Below are positions 16,522 through 25,486 of a DNA stretch of 64,000 nt, one piece after another. Source of the DNA: Paenibacillus sp. P25. Its GTDB lineage: Bacteria; Bacillota; Bacilli; Paenibacillales; NBRC-103111. Position numbers and translations under genes: made by a program. The notes beneath the pieces are model-generated. The model made no database searches. It was not told where the DNA came from and worked only from the letters and a program-made list of their open reading frames with translations. Each line of letters begins with the position of its first letter. Position 1 is the stretch's first letter. Location: the NCBI GenBank assembly GCA_024704175.1, contig CP085629.1, positions 6,427,001 to 6,491,000 on the forward strand, given 5' to 3'.

Positions 16522-17317
16522 ATGGAAAAATTTCGTATGAACAAATCGGCCGAGAGGGCTGTGGAGCTTCTGATGCTGCTTGCTCGAAGCGGCTCGCCTT
16601 TGACGCTGAATGAAATCTGCACGGGACTGGGCATGCCCAAGAGCAGCGGGTTCGAATTGGTTCAGACCTTGGTTCATAAAGGCTTCGTCGAGCTGGCCGA
16701 TCCGCGTCTGAAGACGTACCGTCTCGGTCTCGGCACCTTCGAAGTGGGAAGCGCTTATCTGTCCAGCATGGGTATTCCGCAGCAGGCGCGGCCGTACCTG
16801 GAGGAGCTCAACAGGCAAACCGGCAAGCACCGTCTTCCTCGGTATGGAGGATAAAGGGAAGGTGGTCTACCTGGATAAAGCGGAGCATCATTCGGTGATG
16901 CGGCCGACCGCCAAGCTGGGATCCCGGAGACTCATGCATACGACCGGTCTTGGAAAGGCTTTACTCGCGGCGTTTCCGGCGGAGAAGATCCAGTATCTGC
17001 TCGGCGACGGGGAGATTCCCGGGAAGACGCCTTATTCGAAAGTGACGCCGCCGGACATATTGCAGGATATGCAGGAGATTCGCCGGCGGGGCTACTCGAT
17101 TGACGACCGGGAGGATAATTTGGAGATGTACTGCATCGGGTCGGCGATTTACGATCATTCGAACCAGCCGGTCGCGTCGATCAGCGTAGCCAGTATGTAT
17201 TCGAGCATGACGCCCGAGCGGGAAGAGATGATTGTCCGCTTGGTCAAGGAAGCCGCGCTCAAGCTTTCCCGCCAGCTCGGATACAGCGGGGAGAAATTGT
17301 ATATGGTGCAGGAATAA
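16522..17317 (+). CDS. IclR family regulator of a sugar-acid pathway (one frameshift)
   Basis: About 265 residues. The winged helix (residues 5-60) has KSAERAVELLMLLARSGSPLTLNEI and MPKSSGFELVQTLVHKGFVE. The effector domain follows a net +1 slip near 16834 (GKTVFLGMEDKGKVVYLDKAEHHS), with HTTGLGKALLAAF and GYSIDDREDNLEMYCIGSAIYD. It is first in a unit with the KDPG aldolase and hexuronate-type transporter, so it is a KdgR-like repressor probably relieved by KDPG or a related acid, acting at the two GTTCACATATGTGAAC sites. Confidence 0.85.
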
Positions 17318-17372
17318 GTGCAGAGAGGGCGGCGGCCCATACAGAAGCCAGTCGATTCGGGAGGACAGCCTA

Positions 17373-18015
17373 ATGTGGAGAAAGCTAAAAAACTTAAACA
17401 AGATTGCCGAAAGCGGCATCGTTCTCATCATTCGCTCCGATAGTGAGCAGGAAGCCTTGGCGGTTGCGGAAGCGGCGATTGAGGGCGGAATCCGGGTGCT
17501 CGAAATTACGATGAGCGTACCGAATGCGCTTCAGGTGATCCAAGCCTTGTCCCGGAAGTACGGGGAAGAAGTATTGATCGGTGCAGGGACCATTCTGGAC
17601 GGCGAAACCGCAAGAGCGGCGATTCTGGCCGGCGCCGAGCTCCTGGTGAGCCCGCAACTGAATCCGGAGATGATCAAGATGGCGAACCGTTACCAGGCGA
17701 TTACGATCAGTGGCGCCTTCACGCCGAAAGAGGTGGTGGAAAGCCTGGAAGCCGGTGCGGACATTGTGAAGCTGTTCCCTGCCGAAGCGGTCGGACCGCA
17801 GTATGTAAAGGCTCTCAAAGCTCCGGTACCGCAGGCGGCAATCGCACCGACGGGAGGCGTCACTCCTCAGAATGTGCATGAATGGCTGAAGGCCGGTCTG
17901 CGTAGGGGTCGGTGTGGGCGGCTATATTACGAAAGCAGCGCAGAAGGATGGGGATTACCGCAAGGTGACGGCCGCAGCGAAAGAGTTCCTTCAGGCGGTG
18001 GCCTCCGCGCGTTAA
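17373..18015 (+). CDS. kdgA: 2-dehydro-3-deoxy-phosphogluconate (KDPG) aldolase (one frameshift)
   Basis: Cleaves KDPG to pyruvate and glyceraldehyde 3-phosphate, the last step of hexuronate/pectin breakdown. Class I aldolase motifs are plain: GIVLIIRSDSEQEALAVAEA, EITMSVPNAL (catalytic Glu), LIGAGTILD, and the Schiff-base lysine region VKLFPAEAVG with APTGGVTPQNVHEW. An extra base near 17897 breaks the frame after WLKAG; the next frame gives CVGVGVGGYITKAAQKDGD to a stop at 18015 (about 214 residues, normal). It lies 55 bases after the IclR stop in the same unit. Confidence 0.9.
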
Positions 18016-18303
18016 GAGGACCGGGGTGCGCAAGCTCGTTCCGCAGCATTCCTTGCGGAATGAGCCGGGCACGGCTGGGTGCAGGACTTGTTCATAGATC
18101 CAAGCTAACGGGTACCGTGGATGAAGGCGCTTTACCCAACTTGCCGAGCGGATGAAGAGAGACAGCACGCCGGCGGGCTGGCCGGACACGAACCGGATTC
18201 CTTTTGAAAGCGGCCTCTTTTATTGCAAAGACTAGGCGGCAAAATGAAAGGGCATACAAGCAGGAGACGACATCATTTTTTCGTAAAAAGGAGTGTTCAT
18301 GTC

Positions 18304-19572
18304 ATGGCAAATCAGCAGAAGACAGCCTTGCAGCCCGCGGCGGGCATCAGCAAGAAACGTTGGTTTTTTGTTATCCTGATTCTGGTCGGGGCCATCGTCA
18401 ACTATTTGGATCGGTCCAATTTAAGCGTTGCCAATACCACGATTGCCAAAGAATTTCATTTATCCCCTTTGCAGATGGGAGTTCTGCTGTCCGCATTCCT
18501 ATGGCCGTATGCGCTGGCTAACTTGCCGGCCGGCTGGCTCGTCGACAAGCTCGGACCGAAGAAGATGTTTGCCTGGGCAAGCGGTTTGTGGTCCGTGGTC
18601 ACGGTTGCTACCGCGTTTACGAACAGCTACTCGCTGTTTTATACGCTGCGCGTGCTGCTTGGAGTTTCGGAATCGCCGTTCTTCCCTTCCGCAGTGAAGG
18701 CGATCAATAACTGGTTCTCGAAGAAAGACCGCGGTACGCCGCTGGCCGTGGTCAACACCGGCTCGCAAATTGCGAACGGAATTGCGCCGCCGCTCCTGAC
18801 TGCCTTAATGCTGGCTTATTCCTGGAAGGTCATGTTCGTGATTATTGGTGCCGCCGGTCTCGTCATCATGGCGGTTTGGCTGTTCACATACCGTGATCCG
18901 AAGAACAATGAAGTCGTGCAGGAAGAGGAGCGACCGGCCGAGGCGGAAGCCGCGGAGAAGAAGATCGGCTGGGGCGACTTGTTCAAGTATAAATCCACCT
19001 GGTATATGATTATCGGGAACTTCGGCTTGGTTTACACGATGTGGACGTTCCTGACATGGCTCCCGGGTTACCTGGTTACGGGACGCGGCTTAAGTGTTCT
19101 GAAAACGGGCTGGATCGCGTCCATTCCGTTCCTGATCGGCATTATCGGCGTGCCGCTCGGCGGCATTATTTCCGACTACTTTATCCGTAAAGGCTATGCC
19201 CCGATTAAGGCGCGGAAGATTCCGCTCGTCTGCGGTGCCGTCCTGGCCGCGGTTGCGGTCATTCCGATTCCGTATGTGTCGGGCATCAATGCCTGCGTAG
19301 CCCTGCTGTCGATCGCATACTTCGCTTCCTCCGTACCGACCGGTGTCATCTGGACGCTGGCTACGGACGTAGCGCCCAAGAACATGGTGGCTTCGCTCGG
19401 TTCCATCCAGAACTTCGGCGGCTTCATCGGGGCGTCGCTGGCGCCGATCATTACGGGGGCCATTGTACAGGCGACCGGCTCGTTCGAATATGTGTTCCTC
19501 ATAGGCGCCGTCCTGCTCGTGGTTTCGGCGGTAAGCTACGGCGTGTTCCTGAAGAAACCGATTGCCGGTTAA
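18304..19572 (+). CDS. MFS transporter, hexuronate/anion-cation symporter (ACS) type
   Basis: 423 residues, intact, with twelve predicted membrane helices. The NYLDRSNLSVA motif in helix 1 and LPAGWLVDKLGPKKMF after helix 2 are characteristic of the ACS family (ExuT, GudP, GarP). Start ATG 18304 is chosen, with AAGGAG ten bases before. Its position behind the IclR and KDPG aldolase genes makes a galacturonate, glucuronate or 2-keto-3-deoxygluconate permease most likely; the exact substrate cannot be read from sequence. The kinase kdgK and isomerases are not in the window. Confidence 0.88.
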   Translation: MANQQKTALQPAAGISKKRWFFVILILVGAIVNYLDRSNLSVANTTIAKEFHLSPLQMGVLLSAFLWPYALANLPAGWLVDKLGPKKMFAWASGLWSVVTVATAFTNSYSLFYTLRVLLGVSESPFFPSAVKAINNWFSKKDRGTPLAVVNTGSQIANGIAPPLLTALMLAYSWKVMFVIIGAAGLVIMAVWLFTYRDPKNNEVVQEEERPAEAEAAEKKIGWGDLFKYKSTWYMIIGNFGLVYTMWTFLTWLPGYLVTGRGLSVLKTGWIASIPFLIGIIGVPLGGIISDYFIRKGYAPIKARKIPLVCGAVLAAVAVIPIPYVSGINACVALLSIAYFASSVPTGVIWTLATDVAPKNMVASLGSIQNFGGFIGASLAPIITGAIVQATGSFEYVFLIGAVLLVVSAVSYGVFLKKPIAG

Positions 19573-19587
19573 CAGACTGCTACCATA

Positions 19588-19620
19588 AAGAAGCGGACCT
19601 TTTGTCTGCTTCTTTTTTCT
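19588..19620 (+). terminator. Intrinsic terminator after the transporter gene
   Basis: Stem AAGAAGCGGAC / GTCTGCTTCTT followed by T-rich sequence. Confidence 0.8.
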
Positions 19621-19733
19621 TTACGGACAATTGGGCCGGTTTCTGTTTCCAAGGTATAATGAAAAGATTCCGGTTAGTAAAGACGATTCTGCCCCTGTAC
19701 CATAGGTTGGAACCAAGATTCCCTATCCCAGCG

Positions 19734-20305
19734 TCACAGATCCATTTCCGGAGGCTGCTCGAGCCACCCTTTGGACATCATCAGCCGGGCGCCTTCTATA
19801 GTAAATTCGTAGATATCTTTAGCGAACACCGCCGATTGGGCTATCATATCGTTCCGCAAAATAAACGCAGCACAGAAGCCTTGGCTCCCGATGCTAAACC
19901 CGCCGAGCAGGTATGCGCAATACAGCATCAGCTTATCGGAAAAAGGCGCCATGGTCGAATTCGTCACCGTGCCTCCCGGTGTGGCGGGGGTTGAATATGA
20001 TTCCCCAGAAGAATGTCCTCGGTTTGCTTTAAAATTTCTTTCGAAAGCTCTTTCCCTTTGGTGAAATACTTTTTCACTTCTTCATCCTGGGCGCATTGTG
20101 CAAATCCCATCATCAGCTGCATCCCAGTAATATTGGTCTCAAAGGAATGGTACATCAACCCGAACTCAACGGTATTCATCGCTCTCTTATGGCCAAGGAG
20201 ATGAGTACCTTTCATATAGGACTTATCAGTAATATAGCCGATGGACCCGCAGCACCGCGAAGCGGACAAGAAGGTGATGGCGGAGCAAATTCTTCCGAAA
20301 ATCAC
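19734..20305 (-). pseudogene. DUF3231 family fragment (5'-truncated, frameshifted)
   Basis: Only the C-terminal repeat of DUF3231, a four-helix-bundle family of sporulating Firmicutes, remains: GLMYHSFETNITGMQLMMGF and KKYFTKGKELSKEILKQTED, then after a one-base deletion near 19975, SDKLMLYCAYLLGGFSIGSQGF and the family's terminal GARLMMSKGWLEQPP. Full-length members have about twice this length, so the N-terminal half is gone. Upstream the frame runs antisense into the DUF2167 fragment, so the boundary near 20,235 is a deletion junction. Confidence 0.75.
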
Positions 20306-20558
20306 GCCGAAAACGGGACAGCGCTACGAGGATTTCGATTCCACGAAGGATAAAGTGTCCGAATATGGGCTTACGGCTCTGATCCTCGGGGGCGCGGGGC
20401 TGGCCGTTGCCAAAAAGGTAGGCCTGCTCGCAACAATCCTTATACTGGTTAAGAAATTCTGGATTGTCATCGCCGCGGTGTTCGTGGGCGGTTGGAAGTT
20501 CCTGAAAGGCAGATTCTCAAGAAAGACGGATAAGGAAGGACCTTCCGCCGAGGCGTAG
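20241..20558 (+). pseudogene. C-terminal fragment of a DUF2167 membrane protein
   Basis: 105 residues matching only the end of DUF2167 proteins: MAEQILPKITPKTGQRYEDF, then a glycine-rich membrane segment (GLTALILGGAGLAVAKKVG) and a second helix and basic tail. Members normally have about 300 residues with an exported N-terminal domain; that part and any signal peptide are missing. A TAG stands two codons before the apparent ATG. It faces the truncated DUF3231 gene head-on. Confidence 0.7.
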
Positions 20559-20591
20559 CCCTCACGAAATTGAAAATCGGAATCAAGCATC

Positions 20592-20626
20592 AACCTCCGG
20601 ATTAAGCTGATGGCCGGAGGTTTTTT
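20592..20626 (+). terminator. Intrinsic terminator after DUF2167 fragment
   Basis: Stem AACCTCCGG / CCGGAGGTT followed by TTTTTTG. Confidence 0.85.
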
Positions 20627-20645
20627 GCCGTTCATGGCCCCCTCC

Positions 20646-21536
20646 TTATTCCGCGAAAATATCGATAAAATGCCGGGCGCTCCGCGAGAGGTAGCGGTCC
20701 TTCAGCCAGACGATGCCCACTTCGGAATAGAAGCCGGGATGGTCGATATCGAACATGGCGATATTCGTCAAGGGGAAGGAAGCCATAACCGACTTGGGCA
20801 AAATGGTCGCGCCGATCCCCGCGACTACAAGCGCAAGAATGATGGCTACACTGGAGCATTCGCACAGAACCTGGGGTTCATAGCCGTATAGTCTGAACTC
20901 CCTCAGGACCCTTTCGTGCATTCGCTTCGTTTGATCGGTCTTCAGCGACAGGAACGGATAATCCGCCAGCTCCCGCATGTCCATGCTTGACTTGGGGGAG
21001 GCCATGCTCCATGAGCTGGGAAGGACGGCGACGAACGGATCGGGCGGGAGCGGCAGGATGGAATACGACTGCGAGGCGGAGGCGGCTTCGAACGGAAGGC
21101 GGGCCACGATCAGCTCGATGTTCCGCTTCTCCATCTGCTCGTTCAGCAGAAAATGATCGCCTTCCCGGATTTTGAAAGTAACCCCGGGATACTTGGCCCT
21201 GAATTTCTCAATCGGGCCGGGCAGTAGAGAAATGCACGAAACTACGGCACCGATGGATAATACGCCCTGTACCCCGGCATCCAGCTCTTTCACCTCAAGC
21301 AGGGTTTCATCGAACTGCTGCAGTAGGGTCTCGGCTCTCTGTCGTAGCGGCTCGCCGGCATGCGTAAGCTTGAGCCGTTTGCCGCTTCGGTCGAACAGCG
21401 TGACCCCGAGCTCCTGCTCCATCTGCTTCAGCCGCCGGCTGAGCGGAGGTCGCTCCATATTTAAAATTTTCGCCGCGCCCGTCACTTGTCCCTCACTTGC
21501 CACCGTCAAAAAATAGCGAAGGCGCCGGATATCCAT
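20646..21536 (-). CDS. LysR family transcriptional regulator
   Basis: About 296 residues, intact. The N-terminal helix-turn-helix reads MDIRRLRYFLTVASEGQVTG and MERPPLSRRLKQMEQELGV, and the effector domain includes GVLSIGAVVSCISLLPGPIE and VVAGIGATILPKS. Start ATG 21536 has GGAGG ten bases upstream and begins the protein as expected for the family. It is divergent from the branched-chain aminotransferase gene, which it may regulate. Confidence 0.88.
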   Translation of the reverse strand: MDIRRLRYFLTVASEGQVTGAAKILNMERPPLSRRLKQMEQELGVTLFDRSGKRLKLTHAGEPLRQRAETLLQQFDETLLEVKELDAGVQGVLSIGAVVSCISLLPGPIEKFRAKYPGVTFKIREGDHFLLNEQMEKRNIELIVARLPFEAASASQSYSILPLPPDPFVAVLPSSWSMASPKSSMDMRELADYPFLSLKTDQTKRMHERVLREFRLYGYEPQVLCECSSVAIILALVVAGIGATILPKSVMASFPLTNIAMFDIDHPGFYSEVGIVWLKDRYLSRSARHFIDIFAE

Positions 21537-21662
21537 CGGACAATCCGCCTCCTGTGAATTATACCTTAAAGGTATATTTATTGTATAAAACAGATATTTC
21601 AAATATACGGCATGGATTGGTATGATTCAATTTAAATCTACTCAGGAAGGGAACGGTTCCGA

Positions 21663-22732
21663 ATGGTTCATCCGATTTCGCTGGAACGCACGGCCGCAGG
21701 AAAACCGAAACCACGGGCGGATCAGCTCGGTTTCGGCAAATATTTTACCGATCATATGTTTATCATGGACTACGACTCCGAATCCGGCTGGCATCATCCC
21801 CGCATCTTGCCTTACCAGCCTATTCAGCTCGATCCCGCGACCAAGGTGTTTCATTACGCCCAGACCGTGTTTGAGGGGCTGAAGGCTTACAAGGCGGCGG
21901 ATCAAAGCATCCGCCTCTTCCGCCCGCGGAGCAATATCCAGAGACTCAACCGTTCCAATGACCGTCTAAGCATCCCCCCGATCGACGAGGAGCTGGCTTT
22001 GCAGGCACTCAAGGAGCTGGTCCGCGTGGATCAGGATTGGATCCCCCAAGGCGAGGGGACCTCTCTGTATATCCGCCCCTTCGTTATCGCTACCGAGCCT
22101 GCGCTGGGCGTGGCCCCGTCCCGCCGGTACCAGTTCATCATCATCCTGTCTCCGGTCGGTTCTTACTTTGCAGAAGGCGTGAGGCCGGTTCCCATCCATG
22201 TCGAGTCGGACTATGTCCGGGCCGTCGCCGGGGACTAGGCGGCGCCAAGACCGCGGGTAATTATGCCGCAGGCCTCAAAGCGCAGGAAGAAGCGGCCTCC
22301 CGGGGCTATTCACAGGTGCTTTGGCTCGATGGCGTTCACAGGCGGTACATTGAAGAGGTCGGCAGCATGAACGTGTTCTTTAGAATCGGCGATACGGTGG
22401 TAACCCCGGTACTGAACGGCGGCTTCCTCGAAGGAATTACGCGGGACTCCGTGATCCGGCTTCTGCAGCATTGGAGCATCCCGGTGGAGGAGCGGCTCCT
22501 TTCCATCGACGAAATCGTAGAAGCGCAGCGGAATGGCGATCTGAAGGAGGCGTTCGGTACCGGGACGGCCGCAGTCATTTCCCCCATCGGAGAGCTGTAC
22601 TGGCGGGAGGAGAAGCTGCGGATCGGAAGCGGTGAAGCAGGGCAATTATCCGGAAGGCTCTATGACACGCTGACAGGTATACAAAACGGCCGCCTGCCCG
22701 ACCCGTTCGGCTGGATGTTCCGAGTCGAGTAA
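21663..22732 (+). CDS. ilvE: Branched-chain amino acid aminotransferase (one frameshift)
   Basis: PLP-dependent class IV transaminase for Leu, Ile and Val. The family-specific features are the N-terminal GFGKYFTDHMFIMDYD, HYAQTVFEGLKAYKA, GTSLYIRPFVIATEPALGV and, after the break, the PLP-lysine segment GGAKTAGNYAAGLKAQEEAA. The G-run 22230-22233 has four G where five restore AVAGGLGGAKTAGNY; the slip falls directly before the catalytic lysine. The repaired length is about 357 residues, that of the long BCAT subgroup. ATG 21663 is preceded by GGAAGGGAACGG. It is divergent from LysR. Confidence 0.9.
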
Positions 22733-22883
22733 TGTAATCCAGATTATCAAGACGAGGTGCATCCCATGTCAACGGGGATATACCTCGGCCGATATTCTCG
22801 CTCCCCCAACGGATGGTCGCCGCAAAGAGTCCTTGATATTCAAGGGCTTCTTTGTCTTGTACCCTTCAACAATAAGGCCCGAA

Positions 22884-23576
22884 TTATCTCGCAGGACGCT
22901 TGAAAAAACCGACCAAACGGTCCTGGTAAGGCGTAATGGAAACGAGTTCCCATCCATTGCGGCCCCATACGGCGAGCGCTTGGTCGATAAAGCCCGTGCC
23001 GGTCTGTCCCTTGAAGGGCTGCAAATAATCGCCGAGCCCGGAATCCGCGGCATACTCCCACTTAGGCGCGCCATCTTCCGGCAAGCTGTCTTGATACCTG
23101 AGGGCGGCGCCGTAGAGCCGCACCGCTGCATGGGAAAGGGCATTCAGGATCTCGTCCCGTCCGGTTTCCTCCAGGGCAAAGAACCGGGGAGGCTGAGGAA
23201 GATGGAAACGGGTATGGGAATGATAAAACTGCAGCACAGCCGTTCCGATTGGGTCGCCGTCCTTGGCAATCACATACCAGGCGCAGCGCTCCCGCTCCTC
23301 GGGCGGTCCCCACTGTTCGATGGAGTCGGATAAGTGAAAGCCCGGCCGGATTTGAAAGCCCGCATCTAGCAGCGGCTCGCAGACCGGAGCCATCAGCTTC
23401 TGGACATAGGCCCCGTAAGCACGGTCGCCGTATTCCGCGAACATCGCCGCCAGCTCCTCCTCATTTTCCGCAAAGATGCCGTTCCACTTTTCCGATAAAT
23501 ACTGATTCATGAATTTGACCAAGGTATGAATGGTCGGTGCTTGTTCTTTTGAGAGATAGTCTTGCAAAGATTTCAT
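22884..23576 (-). CDS. DUF6022-like protein with a DUF4177-like C-terminus
   Basis: 230 residues, intact, starting at ATG 23576 ten bases after AAGGAG. The N-terminal two thirds (KFMNQYLSEKWNGIFAENEEEL and so on) resembles a hypothetical family seen in Paenibacillus. The last ~50 residues (KWEYAADSG, then GWELVSITPYQDRLVGFFKR) fit the short DUF4177 beta-alpha-beta pattern with its Gly-Trp-Glu-Leu-Val core. Probably cytoplasmic; function unknown. It lies behind the lactonase-like hydrolase on the same strand. Confidence 0.65.
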   Translation of the reverse strand: MKSLQDYLSKEQAPTIHTLVKFMNQYLSEKWNGIFAENEEELAAMFAEYGDRAYGAYVQKLMAPVCEPLLDAGFQIRPGFHLSDSIEQWGPPEERERCAWYVIAKDGDPIGTAVLQFYHSHTRFHLPQPPRFFALEETGRDEILNALSHAAVRLYGAALRYQDSLPEDGAPKWEYAADSGLGDYLQPFKGQTGTGFIDQALAVWGRNGWELVSITPYQDRLVGFFKRPAR

Positions 23577-23616
23577 TGGGCTGACACTCCTTAAGTTTAA
23601 ATAGTAGATGATGAGG

Positions 23617-24415
23617 CTAATAGGTTCTTTCCTGAACGGAAGGATCGTGGTTGGCGATAATCGCAAGGCAGTCGTCTCTCCGTGAAAATTCCCGGATCCA
23701 CTCCAGACTGCTGAGAGCCTCCTCATCGCTGGATGTATTGCCGGGCAGGATCGGCTCGCTCCATGACGATTCGGAATAGGCCGCATCGGAGACGAGCAAT
23801 AGCCAACCTCCCTCCACGCGGGCAAGGACGGATGTCAAACCGGCTGTATGACCCGGCGTATGGACAAGATAGACCGTTCCGTCGCCGTATACATCTTTTC
23901 CGAGTCCGTAAGGTCCGTAGGGAATCGGTTCGAGCTCGAAGGGAGTCAACCGGATATCCCCGCACCGCTTGATCTGATGCTCTCTTGCTCCGCGCAGTTC
24001 CGGCCCGCTTACCAGAAAAGTTCCGGCCCCTTTAAGCAAGGGCGACCCGCTGATATGGTCCACATCGAGATGACTGATCAGGACATACCTGATTTGTTCG
24101 GGAGTCCGGTTCCTTAACGCGAGCTGCTCGGTAACGGATTGCCCGGGGAGGCGGCTCCGCGCGGCAGAACCTGGAAGCAAACCCCAGATGCCGCTCCGGT
24201 TCCATACGCACTTCATCGCTCCAACCGGCGTCGATGACGAGGTCGCCCTCGGGATGCTCGATAAGATAACAGGAAACGGGCAGCGTGAGATGGTTCTCTT
24301 CCGTTCTTTCCTCGAGCTGGGGAACATGTGTCCATTCGGGATCTTTATAAGCGAGCCTCCTATCGACAATAACCTTTCCGCAATGCAGAATATGAACTTT
24401 TACATGAGGGTTCAA
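23617..24415 (-). CDS. Second lactonase-like metallo-beta-lactamase fold hydrolase (one frameshift)
   Basis: Resembles the AHL-lactonase branch: LPVSCYLIEHPEGDLVIDAGW near residue 47, then after an extra base near 24152, RYVLISHLDVDHISG (HxDxDH metal motif), HTPGHTAGLTSV, and VSDAAYS, ending near IIANHDPSVQ. Restored length is about 265 residues. TTG 24415 is the start, with AAAGGTGG seven bases upstream. It is divergent from a TetR repressor and shares an operator region with it. It is a paralogue in kind of the hydrolase at 5065 and likewise has Asp in the second metal-motif position. Confidence 0.75.
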
Positions 24416-24441
24416 AAAATAACCACCTTTATCTAATGATG

Positions 24442-24455
24442 TTAGATTAATCTAA
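24442..24455. promoter_or_regulatory. Candidate TetR operator
   Basis: Perfect 14-bp palindrome TTAGATTAATCTAA between the divergent hydrolase and TetR genes, overlapping a second inverted pair ATCTAAT / TTAGAT. Confidence 0.6.
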
Positions 24456-24510
24456 TACCATTAGAATAATCACATGTGATATAATTGTCAAGCGAAAGGT
24501 GGAATTTCTG

Positions 24511-25221
24511 ATGGCGAGAAGACGAACGCGTGCCGACGATCCGACTCCCGGCTTGGAGGAGCAGGAGAACCTTCATATCCCGCTGGACCGGACGCGGATC
24601 ACTCAAACGGCGCTTCATCTATTGAATGAAATCGGGCTAAAAGAGCTGAGCATGCGCAAGATCGCGGATGAACTGAACGTAAAAACCGCCTCTTTGTACT
24701 ATCACGTCAAAGATAAGGATCAGCTGCTCGGGTGGCTGGCCGATAAAATAAGCGAGGAGATGGATTCACCGGATCCCTCGGCCCCATGGCGAGCAGCGGC
24801 TTCGGCAGTATGCGGGGAGTTCAGGAAAGTGCTTCTAGCTTACCGGGACGCCGTGGACATCTTTCATTCCACCCTGGCGGCGGGATTCGGGCGGCTGACG
24901 CAAATCGAGCGGCTGTATCAAATTTTCGTTTCGGCGGGGTTTGCCGATCATCAGATTCCGTGGCTGGCCTCCATGCTGAAAAATTTTGTAGTCGGGTTTG
25001 TCGCGGAGGAGGTTCGGCTTGCCGCCTTTGCCGGGCAGGGCGAAGACGCCATGGAGAAGCTGAACGAGCGGTATGACCGGTACTACCGCGGGTCGCCCGT
25101 AGACCGGTTTCCGAATATGATCCGTCTGGCGCCCTATACCGCTAACGCGAATGGGCAGGAAGAGTTCGAATTCGGACTGGGCGTCTTAATCGACGGATTT
25201 TCGATGAGGCTGCACAGGTAG
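24511..25221 (+). CDS. TetR family regulator (TetR-class C-terminal domain)
   Basis: 236 residues, intact. HTH at residues ~25-75: RITQTALHLLNEIGLKELSM and KTASLYYHVKDKDQLLGWLAD, the latter typical of the tetracycline-repressor subclass; the C-terminal half fits the TetR_C ligand domain. ATG 24511 follows AAAGGTGG. It is divergent from the lactonase-like gene with a palindromic operator between, so it probably represses both. A terminator follows. Confidence 0.87.
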   Translation: MARRRTRADDPTPGLEEQENLHIPLDRTRITQTALHLLNEIGLKELSMRKIADELNVKTASLYYHVKDKDQLLGWLADKISEEMDSPDPSAPWRAAASAVCGEFRKVLLAYRDAVDIFHSTLAAGFGRLTQIERLYQIFVSAGFADHQIPWLASMLKNFVVGFVAEEVRLAAFAGQGEDAMEKLNERYDRYYRGSPVDRFPNMIRLAPYTANANGQEEFEFGLGVLIDGFSMRLHR

Positions 25222-25258
25222 GATTGAAGTGTCCGCGACTAAATCAAATAAGGGCACG

Positions 25259-25296
25259 AGCCGGTATTCGTATCGATAGGGAAACCGGCTTTTTTG
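25259..25296 (+). terminator. Intrinsic terminator after tetR-like gene
   Basis: Stem AGCCGGT / ACCGGCT with a 17-nt loop and TTTTTT. Confidence 0.75.
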
Positions 25297-25486
25297 CCAT
25301 GCCCGGCTTGCCGCCTGAATATATTTTTCCGCGTCTTTTCAAAGTCTTAACCGGGTATTTTATAGTTCATTAGTTTTACATATTAAACTTTTTACCTCTC
25401 CGACCGATAACAATAAGTAGGACTTTATAATCAGGCCCACAGAACACCAGTCGATTTGCTATCTATGTTAGGGAGGACGCCGTTTC

